Below, one piece after another: positions 55,027 through 63,993 of a stretch of DNA of 64,000 bases (the stretch's first letter is position 1; every line of letters begins with the position of its first letter). This DNA is from an uncultured bacterium (GTDB taxonomy: Bacteria; Verrucomicrobiota; Lentisphaeria; Victivallales; UBA1829), in NCBI GenBank assembly GCA_902762495.1, contig CACWOL010000013.1, positions 43,362-107,361 of the forward strand, given 5' to 3'. The position numbers were made by a program, and so were the translations under genes. The notes beneath the pieces were generated by a model, which was not told where the DNA came from, searched no databases, and saw only the letters and a list, made by a program, of their open reading frames with translations.

Positions 55027-56442
55027 ATGGCACACTATCGAACGCTGCACATTGGCGGAAAATACGGATACCCGATGCCGTGTCTCGAACACGAGTTCCG
55101 GCCGGCCGTGCTGGAACACCGTCTCTTCCGCGCCACGGTCGGGAAATCCGGACGAGCGACACCGCTGAAACTCGCGGTCGCGACGCCCTCCGGGCAGGTC
55201 GTGGCCGTGGAAACCGTCGTGTACGGCAGTCCGGATGCGGCGGAGTTCGCGACGAACGTGCGCCATGCGGAACGCCTCGTAAAAACTCTGCTGTGGATTG
55301 CCGGAGGAAGCCGGATCCTCGTCGCCGGCTCGAACGAGGTCGCGGCGGCGCTCGCGAAGATCTACGCGCCGGACGGAGAACGCGCGTTTGACTACACCAG
55401 CATGACGAAAATCTACGAAACGGCGCTTGCCGTGGAATCTGTTCCATTTGAGGATGCCCCGGCGGCAAATGAACCGCAAAACGGCCTCGGACGACATTTC
55501 GAGGGATGCCGCATCGGATTCGACCTCGGCGCGAGCGACCGCAAATGCGCCGCCATGCAGGACGGCAAGGTCGTCTTCTCCGAGGAGGTCGTGTGGGATC
55601 CATCCAAACAGTCCGATCCGGCCTGGCACCGGGCGGGCATCAACGACTCCATCCGCCGCGTCGCCGCCCATCTGCCGCGCATCGACGCGATCGGCGGAAG
55701 CGCCGCGGGCGTGTACATCAACAACCGCGTGCGGATGGCCTCGCTCTTCCGCAGTGTCCCGCAGGAGCGCTTCGAACAGGAAGCCGCTCCCGTTTTCGAG
55801 TTCGTACGCGAGGACTGGCACGGCGTGCCGTTCGCGGTCGTGAACGACGGGGAAGCCGCCGCGCTCGCCGCCTCGGTCCAGCTCGAACGCAACGGCATCC
55901 TCGGGGTATCGTTCGGCAGCAGCATGGCTGGCGGATATGTGAACGGCGCGGGATGCATCACGGGCCGCCTCAACGAGCTGGCGTTCGTGCCGGTGGACTA
56001 TTCCGAGTCCGCCCCGCGCGACGAATGGAGCGGCGACCGGGGATGCGGCGTGAACTATTTCTCCCAGCAGGGCGCGGCGCGTCTGGCCGCAAACACCGGG
56101 CTGCTTTTCTCCCCGAACGTGCCGCTTCCGCAGGTGCTTCTGGGGATTCAGGCGTACGCGGAGGAAGGCGATGAACGCGCGCTGAACGTCTTCCGCAGCA
56201 TCGGAACGGCGTTCGGGTACACGGTCGCGGGCTTCTGCGAGTTCTATCCGGTCATCGAAACCGCCGTCATCATGGGGCGTGTGACCAGCGGCGTCGGCGG
56301 CGACATCATCAGCGAGGAGGCGAACCGCGTCCTCGCCGATGTCTTCCCCGAGCTCAAAACGACCGTGGCCGTGCCGGACGACTCCATGCGGCGGCACGGG
56401 CAGGCGGTCGCGGCGGCCACGCTCCCGGAAATCCGAACTTGA
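55027..56442 (+). CDS. ASKHA/ROK-like kinase-fold protein
   Basis: A 471-residue protein. About 150 residues of unknown N-terminal domain precede an ROK-like ATPase fold. IGFDLGASDRKCAAMQDGKVV is the phosphate-binding strand; AIGGSAAGVYINNRVRM, VVNDGEAAALAASV and LGVSFGSSMAGGYVNG follow. The canonical ROK zinc motif CxCGxxGC is absent. ATG at 55027 follows GAGG; an ATG at 55003 is possible. It leads a three-gene set with a nucleotidyltransferase and an APH-fold kinase, so a sugar kinase or sensor role fits. Exact function unknown. Confidence 0.72.
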   Translation: MAHYRTLHIGGKYGYPMPCLEHEFRPAVLEHRLFRATVGKSGRATPLKLAVATPSGQVVAVETVVYGSPDAAEFATNVRHAERLVKTLLWIAGGSRILVAGSNEVAAALAKIYAPDGERAFDYTSMTKIYETALAVESVPFEDAPAANEPQNGLGRHFEGCRIGFDLGASDRKCAAMQDGKVVFSEEVVWDPSKQSDPAWHRAGINDSIRRVAAHLPRIDAIGGSAAGVYINNRVRMASLFRSVPQERFEQEAAPVFEFVREDWHGVPFAVVNDGEAAALAASVQLERNGILGVSFGSSMAGGYVNGAGCITGRLNELAFVPVDYSESAPRDEWSGDRGCGVNYFSQQGAARLAANTGLLFSPNVPLPQVLLGIQAYAEEGDERALNVFRSIGTAFGYTVAGFCEFYPVIETAVIMGRVTSGVGGDIISEEANRVLADVFPELKTTVAVPDDSMRRHGQAVAAATLPEIRT

Positions 56443-56480
56443 CTCAGCAATACTCAACCTCACTTAAACAGGAGTTCAAC

Positions 56481-57389
56481 ATGAAAGAAATGACTTTGAT
56501 GGTGCTCGCCGCCGGAATGGGCAGCCGCTACGGCGGACTCAAGCAGATCGACCCGGTCGGGCCGAACGGCGAGATCATCCTAGACTATTCCATCCACGAC
56601 GCCATGCAGGGCGGATTCAACAAGGTCGTGTTCGTGATCCGGCGCGACATCGAACAGGCGTTCCGCGAGGCGGTCGGCGCGAAGTGGGAAAAGCGCCTCG
56701 CCGTCGAATACGCATTCCAGGAACTGAACACCCTGCCCGCCGGACACGGCGTTCCCGAAGGCCGCCAGAAACCGTGGGGGACAGGCCACGCCGTGCTCTG
56801 CGCCGCGGACAGGATCTCCGGCCCGTTCGCCGCAATCAACGCGGACGATTTCTACGGGCGCAGCGGATTCGTGCAGCTCGGCAAGGCGCTGGCGGAAAAC
56901 GCCGATCCCGGCCGCCATTTCATGGTCGGATACCCGCTCCGCAACACCCTTTCCAAGTTCGGCTCCGTCTCGCGCGGCGTCTGCACCGCCAATGCGGACG
57001 GCACGCTGAAAGAAGTTACCGAGCGCACGAAGATCGAACCGGACGGCGCTGACGGAGCGGTCGCGGTCGACGAGAACGGCGCGAAGCTCACGTTCACCGG
57101 CGGCGAGATCGTCTCCATGAACTTCTGGGGATTCATGCCGTCGCTGTTCGATGGCCTGCGCGGACTCTTCGAAGAGTTCCTGCGCGGACACGGCTCCGAG
57201 CTCAAATCCGAGTTCTACCTCCCCGCCGCCGTCGCCTCCATGATCCGCGCGGGACAGGCATCCGTCGGCATTCTCGAAAGTCAGGATTCCTGGCTCGGCG
57301 TGACCTACCGCGAGGACAAGCCGCGCGTGCAGGCCGGCATCGCCGCACTGGTCGAATCCGGCGTGTACCCCTCGCCGCTGCTTTCGTAA
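56481..57389 (+). CDS. Sugar-phosphate nucleotidyltransferase
   Basis: A 302-residue GT-A-fold NTP transferase. LMVLAAGMGSRYGGLKQIDPVG carries the nucleotide-binding G-x-G-x-R and lysine; GHAVLCAADRISGPFAAINADDFYG holds the metal-binding aspartate. It should make a UDP- or other NDP-sugar from a sugar-1-phosphate. AGGAG is 6 nt before the ATG. The next gene encodes an APH-fold kinase that could make the sugar-1-phosphate. In bifidobacteria NahK and a UTP-dependent transferase work together in lacto-N-biose use; this pairing is similar (inference). Confidence 0.85.
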   Translation: MKEMTLMVLAAGMGSRYGGLKQIDPVGPNGEIILDYSIHDAMQGGFNKVVFVIRRDIEQAFREAVGAKWEKRLAVEYAFQELNTLPAGHGVPEGRQKPWGTGHAVLCAADRISGPFAAINADDFYGRSGFVQLGKALAENADPGRHFMVGYPLRNTLSKFGSVSRGVCTANADGTLKEVTERTKIEPDGADGAVAVDENGAKLTFTGGEIVSMNFWGFMPSLFDGLRGLFEEFLRGHGSELKSEFYLPAAVASMIRAGQASVGILESQDSWLGVTYREDKPRVQAGIAALVESGVYPSPLLS

Positions 57390-57413
57390 GCTCGTTTCCT
57401 ACGGAGCCCCCCC

Positions 57414-58493
57414 ATGCCCGTTTCCGACCGCACCGCGCTGGAATCCGCCGCTCATTTCGAGCTCGGCGGACGTGTCGTTTCCGTTGCGGCGTTCGGCAGC
57501 GGGCACATCAACGACACCTTCGCGCTGACGGTCGAAAAGCCCGCGTCCGACGCATTCGTGCGCTTCGTCCTCCAGCGCATCAATCCGCACGTCTTCCCGA
57601 ATCCGCTCGCCGTGATGGACAATATCGTCCGTGTCACGCGGCATCTGAAGGAGAAATACGCGATCCTGCCGGACGCCGGGCGGCGCGTACTGACCGTGGT
57701 TCCCGCGAAGGATGCGAAACCGTGCCGGTTCGACGAGGACGGCGCGTGCTGGCGCTGCTACCGCATGATCGAAGGCGCAGGCACGATTGACGCCGTGCGC
57801 GAGCCCGCCCAGGCCAGAACCGCTTCGTTCGCGTTCGCCCGGTTCGCCCGCGACCTCTCCGACCTGCCGCCGCCTCGCCTTCAGGAGACCATTCCGGCGT
57901 TCCACGACACTCCGGCACGGTTGCGTGCGCTGGATGCCATCGCAAACGAGGACCGCCTGGGACGCGCCGCATCCGCCGCGCAGGAGCTCGCCGAGATCGA
58001 CGCCATGCGCCACCTCGCGCCGCTCATCACGGACGCGTTCGCCGCCGGGCTGATCCCGGAGCGCATCACACACAACGACACGAAGATCAACAACGTGATG
58101 CTCGACGACGCGACCGGCGAGGCGATCTGCGTGGTGGACCTCGACACCGTGATGCCCGGGCTGGCGCTGTACGATTTCGGCGACCTCGTGCGCGTGGCTG
58201 CGAATCCGGCCCGCGAGGATGCCGGCAAGCTCAAAGGACTGGAGGCGCGCCGCGACATGTACGACGCCTGCGCCGAAGGGTTTCTGGCGGGATTCGACGG
58301 CTACCTGACCGAACAGGAGATCAGGCTCATGCCGATCGCCGGAGCCGTCATCACGTTCGAGCTCGCCGTGCGGTTTCTCTCCGACTACCTCGACGGCGAC
58401 CGCTATTTCAAGACGGCGCGCCCCGGCCACAACCTCGACCGCGCGCGCACCCAGATCGCCCTCGCCCGTTCCCTCGAAAAGCTCGCGGGCTGA
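57414..58493 (+). CDS. APH-fold sugar kinase (N-acetylhexosamine 1-kinase-like)
   Basis: A 359-residue phosphotransferase of the aminoglycoside-phosphotransferase fold. The catalytic loop ITHNDTKINNVMLDD and the metal-binding VVDLDTVMPGLALYDFGDLVR lie near residues 215-260. HINDTFALTVEK is near the start. NahK of bifidobacteria has these features and phosphorylates GlcNAc or GalNAc at C1. The start has no strong site but follows the transferase at 24 nt. Choline/ethanolamine kinase is an alternative that context does not favour. Confidence 0.82.
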   Translation: MPVSDRTALESAAHFELGGRVVSVAAFGSGHINDTFALTVEKPASDAFVRFVLQRINPHVFPNPLAVMDNIVRVTRHLKEKYAILPDAGRRVLTVVPAKDAKPCRFDEDGACWRCYRMIEGAGTIDAVREPAQARTASFAFARFARDLSDLPPPRLQETIPAFHDTPARLRALDAIANEDRLGRAASAAQELAEIDAMRHLAPLITDAFAAGLIPERITHNDTKINNVMLDDATGEAICVVDLDTVMPGLALYDFGDLVRVAANPAREDAGKLKGLEARRDMYDACAEGFLAGFDGYLTEQEIRLMPIAGAVITFELAVRFLSDYLDGDRYFKTARPGHNLDRARTQIALARSLEKLAG

Positions 58494-58542
58494 CGCACGT
58501 CCGCCACGCAACGTTTTTTTATCCGAAGTTTTGTCTTTCCGC

Positions 58543-58573
58543 TTGATTTTTCGCCGGTTCCGCGTCATATTAT
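58543..58573 (+). promoter_or_regulatory. Predicted promoter for the ankyrin protein
   Basis: TTGATT (58543-58548) and CATATT/TATTAT (58566-58573), about 17-19 nt apart, 29 nt before the ATG. Confidence 0.55.
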
Positions 58574-58601
58574 TCCATAGCTTTTTTCCGGAGAATCCGC
58601 C

Positions 58602-60260
58602 ATGACCAGACGTTTCCATCTCTGCCTCCTTGCCGCACTCACCGGCGCGGCGTCCGCCGCCCTGCCGTGCGTCCTGCACGCCCAGATCATCAACCGCAGA
58701 CCGATCAACGGCGCAACTCTGGGCGGACTCTCCGCCGGAACGACCATCCCATTCGTGGTGGACTCCGAGGCCGAAGCCTATGGGGAATTGCTCGCAGCGG
58801 TCCGGCGCGGCGCTCCGTCGCTGCTGGAACGCGTCCTGAAGAATTATGCTCACACGCCGCGTCTTCTGGATCATTACCTCAACTACTACGAGACGCCGCT
58901 CATCTTTCACGCGATCTCCGAAGCCAAGCTCGAACACTGCGACCTCCTGATCCGCTACGGCGCAATCGTGGATTTCCAGATTTCGGACAACCAGTTCCGC
59001 AAATTCCAGAAGAGCGCCGCGCGGAAGATCGACTACAAACAGCCCATCAAGGGGTCCTGCACCCCCCTCGCCTACGCCTGCCATCTCCCGGTCATTTCCG
59101 GTTCGCAGAAACGTGACGCCCGGGCGATCATCAAGCTCCTGCTCGACGGCGGCGCGGACTGCAACCTGCCGGGATTCGAGGACAAGCCGCCCGTGCAGAT
59201 CCTTGGCGAACAGGACCGCATCGACGACCTGAAGCTCGTTCTTTCCTACAAAAAGGTCGAGTTCAATTCGCCGGTCCTCGCGGAATACATGCGCACGCAT
59301 AAGGAGGACGAAGCCGTCCTCCTCCTGAAGGCGTACAAGGCCGAACGCGAGGCCGAAGCAGAGAAAAACGCCGCGGCGGCCGCGAAAAACCTGAAGAAGC
59401 CGCCGTTCACCGGAAACCCGACGCTCACCTTCGACAAAGCCGTCCTCACCAACAACACGTCCGAGATCCTGAAGCACCTCGGCGCGATGAAGGACGTCGA
59501 CGACCCGCTGTCCGGCGACGACAACACATACAAGCAGACGCCGCTGATCCGCGCTGTCGTGCTGGAACGCGCCGCCGCCGTGCGGCTGGTGCTGGACGCC
59601 GGAGCCGACGTGAACAAGGCCGATGAAACGACCTGCAATCCGCTGGTCTATGCGCAGATCGGGAAACAGAGCGAAATCGCCGCCATGCTGAAGGAAGCCG
59701 GCGCGAAGCTCCCCGTCTGCGAGAATATCGAGGACGCGGCGAAGCAGGACCGTCCCGACGAGGTCGAACGTCTGTTCAAGGAGGCCACGGCCCGCAAGCT
59801 CAAGACCGCGCCTCTGCTCGCGCAGGCGATGATCGCATCGATCAGCCTGGAGCGTGAACACTCCTTCGAAGCGGTTCTCAAGCTCGGCGGCAATCCGAAC
59901 CAGATCAAGGTCAACGATCAGGTCCCGCTCATTTTCAACCTGATTGATAAAAATCTCGACGTGTTTATCGCCTTGTGCAAAAAGGCATCGACCCCGCTTG
60001 ACCTGAAGGTGAAGCATCCGCAGGCCAAGCTCACGCCCATGCTTTATGCGGCGTCCAGAGTCAAGACGACGCCGGCCGTCATTCAGGCACTGGTCAAAGT
60101 CGGGGCCAGCGCGAACACCAAAGGCACGAAGAACAAGACCGCGCTCATGTATGCCGCCGAGGCCGGAAACACCGCAGTCGTCGACGCCCTGCTGAAAGCA
60201 GGCGCCGATCCGAAGGCCGAGGACGCCGGCGGCAAGACCTACAAGGATTACAAAAAGTAA
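58602..60260 (+). CDS. Exported ankyrin-repeat protein
   Basis: A 552-residue protein. A signal peptide at residues 1-27 (LLAALTGAASAALPCVLHAQ) is followed by several ankyrin-type repeats. Clear ones are TPLIRAVVLERAAAVRLVLDAGADVNKAD near residue 310 and TALMYAAEAGNTAVVDALLKAGADPKAED near the end; weaker units lie around 90-130 and 165-200. An Ala/Lys/Glu-rich helical linker splits them at about 250-265. Ankyrin arrays bind proteins; here the site is the periplasm or outside. No enzymatic domain is seen. Partner unknown. Confidence 0.85.
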   Translation: MTRRFHLCLLAALTGAASAALPCVLHAQIINRRPINGATLGGLSAGTTIPFVVDSEAEAYGELLAAVRRGAPSLLERVLKNYAHTPRLLDHYLNYYETPLIFHAISEAKLEHCDLLIRYGAIVDFQISDNQFRKFQKSAARKIDYKQPIKGSCTPLAYACHLPVISGSQKRDARAIIKLLLDGGADCNLPGFEDKPPVQILGEQDRIDDLKLVLSYKKVEFNSPVLAEYMRTHKEDEAVLLLKAYKAEREAEAEKNAAAAAKNLKKPPFTGNPTLTFDKAVLTNNTSEILKHLGAMKDVDDPLSGDDNTYKQTPLIRAVVLERAAAVRLVLDAGADVNKADETTCNPLVYAQIGKQSEIAAMLKEAGAKLPVCENIEDAAKQDRPDEVERLFKEATARKLKTAPLLAQAMIASISLEREHSFEAVLKLGGNPNQIKVNDQVPLIFNLIDKNLDVFIALCKKASTPLDLKVKHPQAKLTPMLYAASRVKTTPAVIQALVKVGASANTKGTKNKTALMYAAEAGNTAVVDALLKAGADPKAEDAGGKTYKDYKK

Positions 60261-60515
60261 TCGGGGCCTCTTCCTCATTTTTCCTCGTCTCCGCCTCAAA
60301 AACGCATTTGCGAATCCGTGAAAGGTTTTGAGGCGGAAATCTCTTTGCAAAGACTTTCTTAAGCTCGTTTTACGGCGTTTTCCCGATTATTGGACGGTGT
60401 ACCATTGTCATGTTCCGGAACGGACGAACCACGGGCCGCATCCGGACGCTTTGGTTCGAAACGTCCGGCAAGGGCAAAGCGCAGACAAGGTGGTACGAGC
60501 TCGATTCAGTCCACG
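60261..60515. other. Gap after the ankyrin gene with a long stem
   Basis: CCGCCTCAAAA (60291-60301) and TTTTGAGGCGG (60326-60336) form a perfect 11-bp stem around a 24-nt loop that holds CGCATTTGCG. A CTTTGCAAAG palindrome follows. There is no T-run, so it is an atypical terminator or an RNA structure. The rest shows nothing recognisable. Confidence 0.5.
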
Positions 60516-60550
60516 AAAAAGGACGCACCGGATTATGTTCCGGTGCGTCC
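60516..60550 (-). terminator. Rho-independent terminator of the ABC transporter operon
   Basis: Perfect 11-bp stem GGACGCACCGG/CCGGTGCGTCC with an 8-nt loop, then TTTTT on the minus strand. Confidence 0.93.
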
Positions 60551-60576
60551 GAATTGCGCTTAAGCGTGCGAGGGGA

Positions 60577-61515
60577 TCAGCCCTTCGTCGCGCCGCTGGT
60601 CAGGCCGGCCACGAATTCCTTCTGCAGGATGAAGAAGAGAATGGCGGGCGGGATGATGGCGAGCAGCGTGCCGGCGAGGAAGATGCCGTATTCCTGCACG
60701 TACAGGCCGATGTACTGGTTCAGCACGACCGGCAACGGCAGTTTGGACTGCGTCTGCACGAAGATCTGCGGCTGAAGGAAGGCGTTCCAGGTGGCGAGGA
60801 ACGTGATGAGGCAGTAGGCCGCCGTCACGGGACGCACGAGCGGAAGCGTGATCTCCCAGTAGATGCGGAACTCGCTGGCGCCGTCGACGCGGGCGGATTC
60901 CAGCAGACTGGTCGGAACGCCGATCATGGCCTGACGGAAGAGGAAGATGCCGAACACGGTGATCGCACCGGGGATGATCAGGGCGTAGTAGGTGTCCATC
61001 CACCCGAACTTGTAGACCATCTCGAAGAGAGGCGCCAGGAAGAGCATGCTCGGGAACATCATGGAACCCAGCATGACGAAGAGGATCGCGTTTCTGCCTC
61101 TGAACTTGTACTTCGCGAGCGCATATCCGGCCATCGACGAGAAGAAGATGTTGATGGACGTGATGGTGCAGGACAGGAAGACCGAGTTCACGATGTACTG
61201 CCAGAAATAGACCGACCCCTGCGGAGAGTGGTACTCTTCCGTAAGCAGGCGGCGGAAGTTGTCCAAGTTCAGCGAGCCGTCGAACCAGTTGGCGACGGGA
61301 GGCAGGAACGTGTACTGCATCATGATGGTCTTGTCTTTGAACGCGCTGCAGATCAGCCACGCGAACGGCGTGAGCGTGAGGAAAGCGGCGATGCAAAGCA
61401 GGACGACGCGGAGGTAGGCGGGGGCGATCTTCCAGCCCTTGCCCGGGATCAGGCGCAGGACGACGTAGACGATGGCCGCGGCGATCAATACCCAATGGAC
61501 TAAATTTAAATGCAT
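60577..61515 (-). CDS. Carbohydrate ABC transporter permease (MalG/CUT1 type)
   Basis: A 312-residue inner-membrane protein with six to seven helices. The EAA coupling loop ESARVDGASEFRIYWEITLPLVRP contacts the ATPase. The CUT1-type NSVFLSCTITSINIFFSSMAGYALAKY region is present. It has an extra N-terminal helix (LVHWVLIAAAIVYVVL). It is the third gene of a binding protein-permease-permease set; no ATPase gene is included, so a shared MsmK-like ATPase elsewhere is likely. Confidence 0.92.
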   Translation of the reverse strand: MHLNLVHWVLIAAAIVYVVLRLIPGKGWKIAPAYLRVVLLCIAAFLTLTPFAWLICSAFKDKTIMMQYTFLPPVANWFDGSLNLDNFRRLLTEEYHSPQGSVYFWQYIVNSVFLSCTITSINIFFSSMAGYALAKYKFRGRNAILFVMLGSMMFPSMLFLAPLFEMVYKFGWMDTYYALIIPGAITVFGIFLFRQAMIGVPTSLLESARVDGASEFRIYWEITLPLVRPVTAAYCLITFLATWNAFLQPQIFVQTQSKLPLPVVLNQYIGLYVQEYGIFLAGTLLAIIPPAILFFILQKEFVAGLTSGATKG

Positions 61516-61535
61516 TGTATCTGACTCCTATTCCA

Positions 61536-62450
61536 TCAATCCACGTCGTACGCGTGCGTGACTTTGAGTTGGAAAATACTGATGACGAAGATGATGGCCG
61601 CGAGGATCCATCCGATTGCGGCCGCCGTGCCCAGGTCGCCGTTGTTGAAGCCCCACTCGTAGAGGTAACCGACGACGGTCATCGCTGCGTTGTTCGGGCC
61701 GAACCCCTCGCCCTTCATCAAGGCGAACGGGAGTTCGAACAGCTGGTAGGACCCGATCGTACTCATGATGACCACGAAGATCGCGATTGGCTTGATCTGG
61801 GGGAGCGTGATGTGCAGGAACGTCTGCCATCCGTTCGCGCCGTCGATCTGCGCGGCCTCGACCAGCTGCTTGTCGACCGACTGCAGACCGGCGAGGAAGT
61901 AGATCATGTTGTAGCCCACATACATCCACAGGGAGATGATGATCAGGGCGGGGAGAAGCAGGTTCGGGTCGGCGAGCCACTGTTTTTCAAGGCCCCAGCC
62001 GATGAGGGCGTCAAGGCCCTTGTTGAAGAGGCCGTAGTGCGGGGTGAAGATCACGGCGAACATCACGCCGACGAAGATCTGGCCGACGAGGTTCGGGCTG
62101 AAGATCATCAGACGGAACGCGCCTTTCATGCGGCTGTTGCTGTTGTTCAGCAGCATGGCAAGCCCGAGGGAGATCGGCAGCTGGATGCAGATGGACGCGA
62201 TGGCGTAGATGGTGGTGTTGCTCATCGCTTTCCAGAACATGCTGTCGGTAAAGATGAACTTGAAGTTGTCAAGTCCGACGAAGATCGCGGTGTGGGGGCC
62301 GTCGGTCTGGTGGAACGCCAGCCAGCCGGCGTAGAGCAGCGGATACACGAAGAACACCGCCGCATAAAGAAGGTACGGCGCAAGGAACATCCATGGCGCC
62401 ACGGGATGGCGGTCGGGACCGCCTTTCTTTTTTTGAATGTTGGCAGACAT
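61536..62450 (-). CDS. Carbohydrate ABC transporter permease (MalF/CUT1 type)
   Basis: A 304-residue inner-membrane protein with six helices. FLAPYLLYAAVFFVYPLLYAGWLAF is helix 1; EAAQIDGANGWQTFLHITLPQIKP is the EAA loop. It starts 6 nt past the binding-protein stop. It pairs with the downstream permease to form the channel for an oligosaccharide or sugar. Confidence 0.92.
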   Translation of the reverse strand: MSANIQKKKGGPDRHPVAPWMFLAPYLLYAAVFFVYPLLYAGWLAFHQTDGPHTAIFVGLDNFKFIFTDSMFWKAMSNTTIYAIASICIQLPISLGLAMLLNNSNSRMKGAFRLMIFSPNLVGQIFVGVMFAVIFTPHYGLFNKGLDALIGWGLEKQWLADPNLLLPALIIISLWMYVGYNMIYFLAGLQSVDKQLVEAAQIDGANGWQTFLHITLPQIKPIAIFVVIMSTIGSYQLFELPFALMKGEGFGPNNAAMTVVGYLYEWGFNNGDLGTAAAIGWILAAIIFVISIFQLKVTHAYDVD

Positions 62451-62455
62451 TTCTG

Positions 62456-63946
62456 TTATTGCTCCTTGCTTCCGGTTGCGGGCTCGGCGGATGCGGCGGC
62501 CGCAACAGTCTTATTTCCGGAGTCTCTGAGGAAGACGTTGAAGTTGATCATCTTGCGGACGTTGTCGGCGTTCTTTTTGAGTCTCGGCGTGATCCGCGCC
62601 AGAAGTTCGGCATCGTTTATATTCGGATTGCTCTCGTAATACTGGCGGGCGTCGTAGTAGACGTCGAGGAGCTGCGTTTCCGCCTGTCTGGTGTAGGCCG
62701 TGATGTAGTGCGGCGGGGTGCCGTCGGCCTGGGAAGCGTACATTTCGCCGATGGAGACGAATTCGTCCACAAGGTCGCCTGTCACCGGATCATGGAACAT
62801 GTGCTTGTAGAAATCGCTCTTCTGCTTGAGCTCGGGAAGCTTCCAGGATGCCTTGATCGGGGGAAGGATGTTCGTGAGCAGGAAGCGCTCGCCGAGGTCC
62901 TCGGTCTTCGTGTAGAGGTACTTCGCGAACTTCCAGGCGAGTTCCTGATTCTTGCAGTGCTTGGTGATGGCAAGTCCGGAACCGCCCCAGGTGCCGGTCT
63001 TGTAGCTGCCGGGCAGCTGGTTGCCGTCCTTGTCCGCCCAGATGGGCATCGGCATCAGTGCCAGGTTGCCTTTCTGACGCGGGTTGTCCAGCATGAACTG
63101 GGCGGTGCGCCAGTCGGGGGTGAAGAAGAACAGGTCAAGGCCTTCGTTCATGGCCTGGTAGAAGTTCTGGCCGTCGCCGGCGGGGAACGCGATGCGGGTC
63201 TTGGTATTCGGGGTCGTCTGACGGACGAACCACGCGATCAGCTCCGCGACCTCGGGTTTGTCGAACGCGACTTTGCCGTCGGCGTCGAAGAGATCGAACC
63301 CGCGCTGGGTGAGCAGGATGATCAGACTGACCATGTTGTTGTCGGACATGTCGATCATGTAGCGCTTCCCGGGAACCGTGATGCGCTGGCCTTCCTTCAC
63401 GAAGTCGTCCCAGGTCTTCAACTTCGTCACGTCGATGCCGAGTTCCTTGATCAGGTCGACGCGGTAGCAGAGGCAGGACGGGTGAACGTCGTGCGGGAGG
63501 GCGAAGATATGTCCGCGGCTGGACCAGAGGGCATAGCGCGTCTGGACCATCTTTTCGGGATCCATGAAGCCGTCTTTCTTCAGCAGATCCGTGAGGTCGA
63601 CGAAGCCGACGTTCTCAAGCGGGCCGCGCGTGAAGTAGCCGATGGTGCCTTCCAGCATTTCAACGACGTCCGGGACGTCGCATCCGGTCTGCATGGCGGA
63701 CTGGAGGCGGCTCATCAGGACTTCCTTCTGGACGCGCTGGAGAACGACGTTGCAGTTATTCTCCTTGTTGAACTGCTCGATCGCCTTCGTATAAGGCTTG
63801 ACGTGGATTTCGGCCTGGATGGCCAGGATGAGGTCAGGTCTGTCTTTCTTTTCACCCAATCTCATCCAGAAGAACACAATACCGGAAACGATTGCAATGA
63901 TCAGAATGACAAACGGGGCTTTTCCGAATGGATAAATGTTTCTCAT
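62456..63946 (-). CDS. Extracellular sugar-binding protein of a CUT1 transporter, membrane-anchored
   Basis: A 496-residue family 1 solute-binding protein. The N-terminus has a signal-anchor (FVILIIAIVSGIVFFWMRLG) without a lipobox cysteine, so it is probably held by an uncleaved helix. The body has YTKAIEQFNKENNCNVVLQRV, VPDVVEMLEGTIGYF, and TWGGSGLAITKHCKNQELAWKFAKYL. Ligand unknown; xylo-oligosaccharides are plausible from the GH10/GH43 genes 30 kb away, but that is inference. GGAG precedes the ATG. Confidence 0.88.
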   Translation of the reverse strand: MRNIYPFGKAPFVILIIAIVSGIVFFWMRLGEKKDRPDLILAIQAEIHVKPYTKAIEQFNKENNCNVVLQRVQKEVLMSRLQSAMQTGCDVPDVVEMLEGTIGYFTRGPLENVGFVDLTDLLKKDGFMDPEKMVQTRYALWSSRGHIFALPHDVHPSCLCYRVDLIKELGIDVTKLKTWDDFVKEGQRITVPGKRYMIDMSDNNMVSLIILLTQRGFDLFDADGKVAFDKPEVAELIAWFVRQTTPNTKTRIAFPAGDGQNFYQAMNEGLDLFFFTPDWRTAQFMLDNPRQKGNLALMPMPIWADKDGNQLPGSYKTGTWGGSGLAITKHCKNQELAWKFAKYLYTKTEDLGERFLLTNILPPIKASWKLPELKQKSDFYKHMFHDPVTGDLVDEFVSIGEMYASQADGTPPHYITAYTRQAETQLLDVYYDARQYYESNPNINDAELLARITPRLKKNADNVRKMINFNVFLRDSGNKTVAAAASAEPATGSKEQ

Positions 63947-63966
63947 TGATAACTCCTCAATGGTAC

Positions 63967-63993
63967 GGTCATGACGCCGCCGGCATCATGACC
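63967..63993. promoter_or_regulatory. Inverted repeat upstream of the binding-protein gene
   Basis: GGTCATGA and TCATGACC, perfect 8-bp arms 11 nt apart, 21-47 nt before the start codon. It could be an operator (sugar repressor type) or a leader hairpin. The promoter itself lies outside the window. Confidence 0.45.

Noticed and set aside
57399..60350. 983-codon open frame on the minus strand
   Set aside because: Crosses two real plus-strand genes and the promoter between them; Arg/Gly-rich shadow with no motif.
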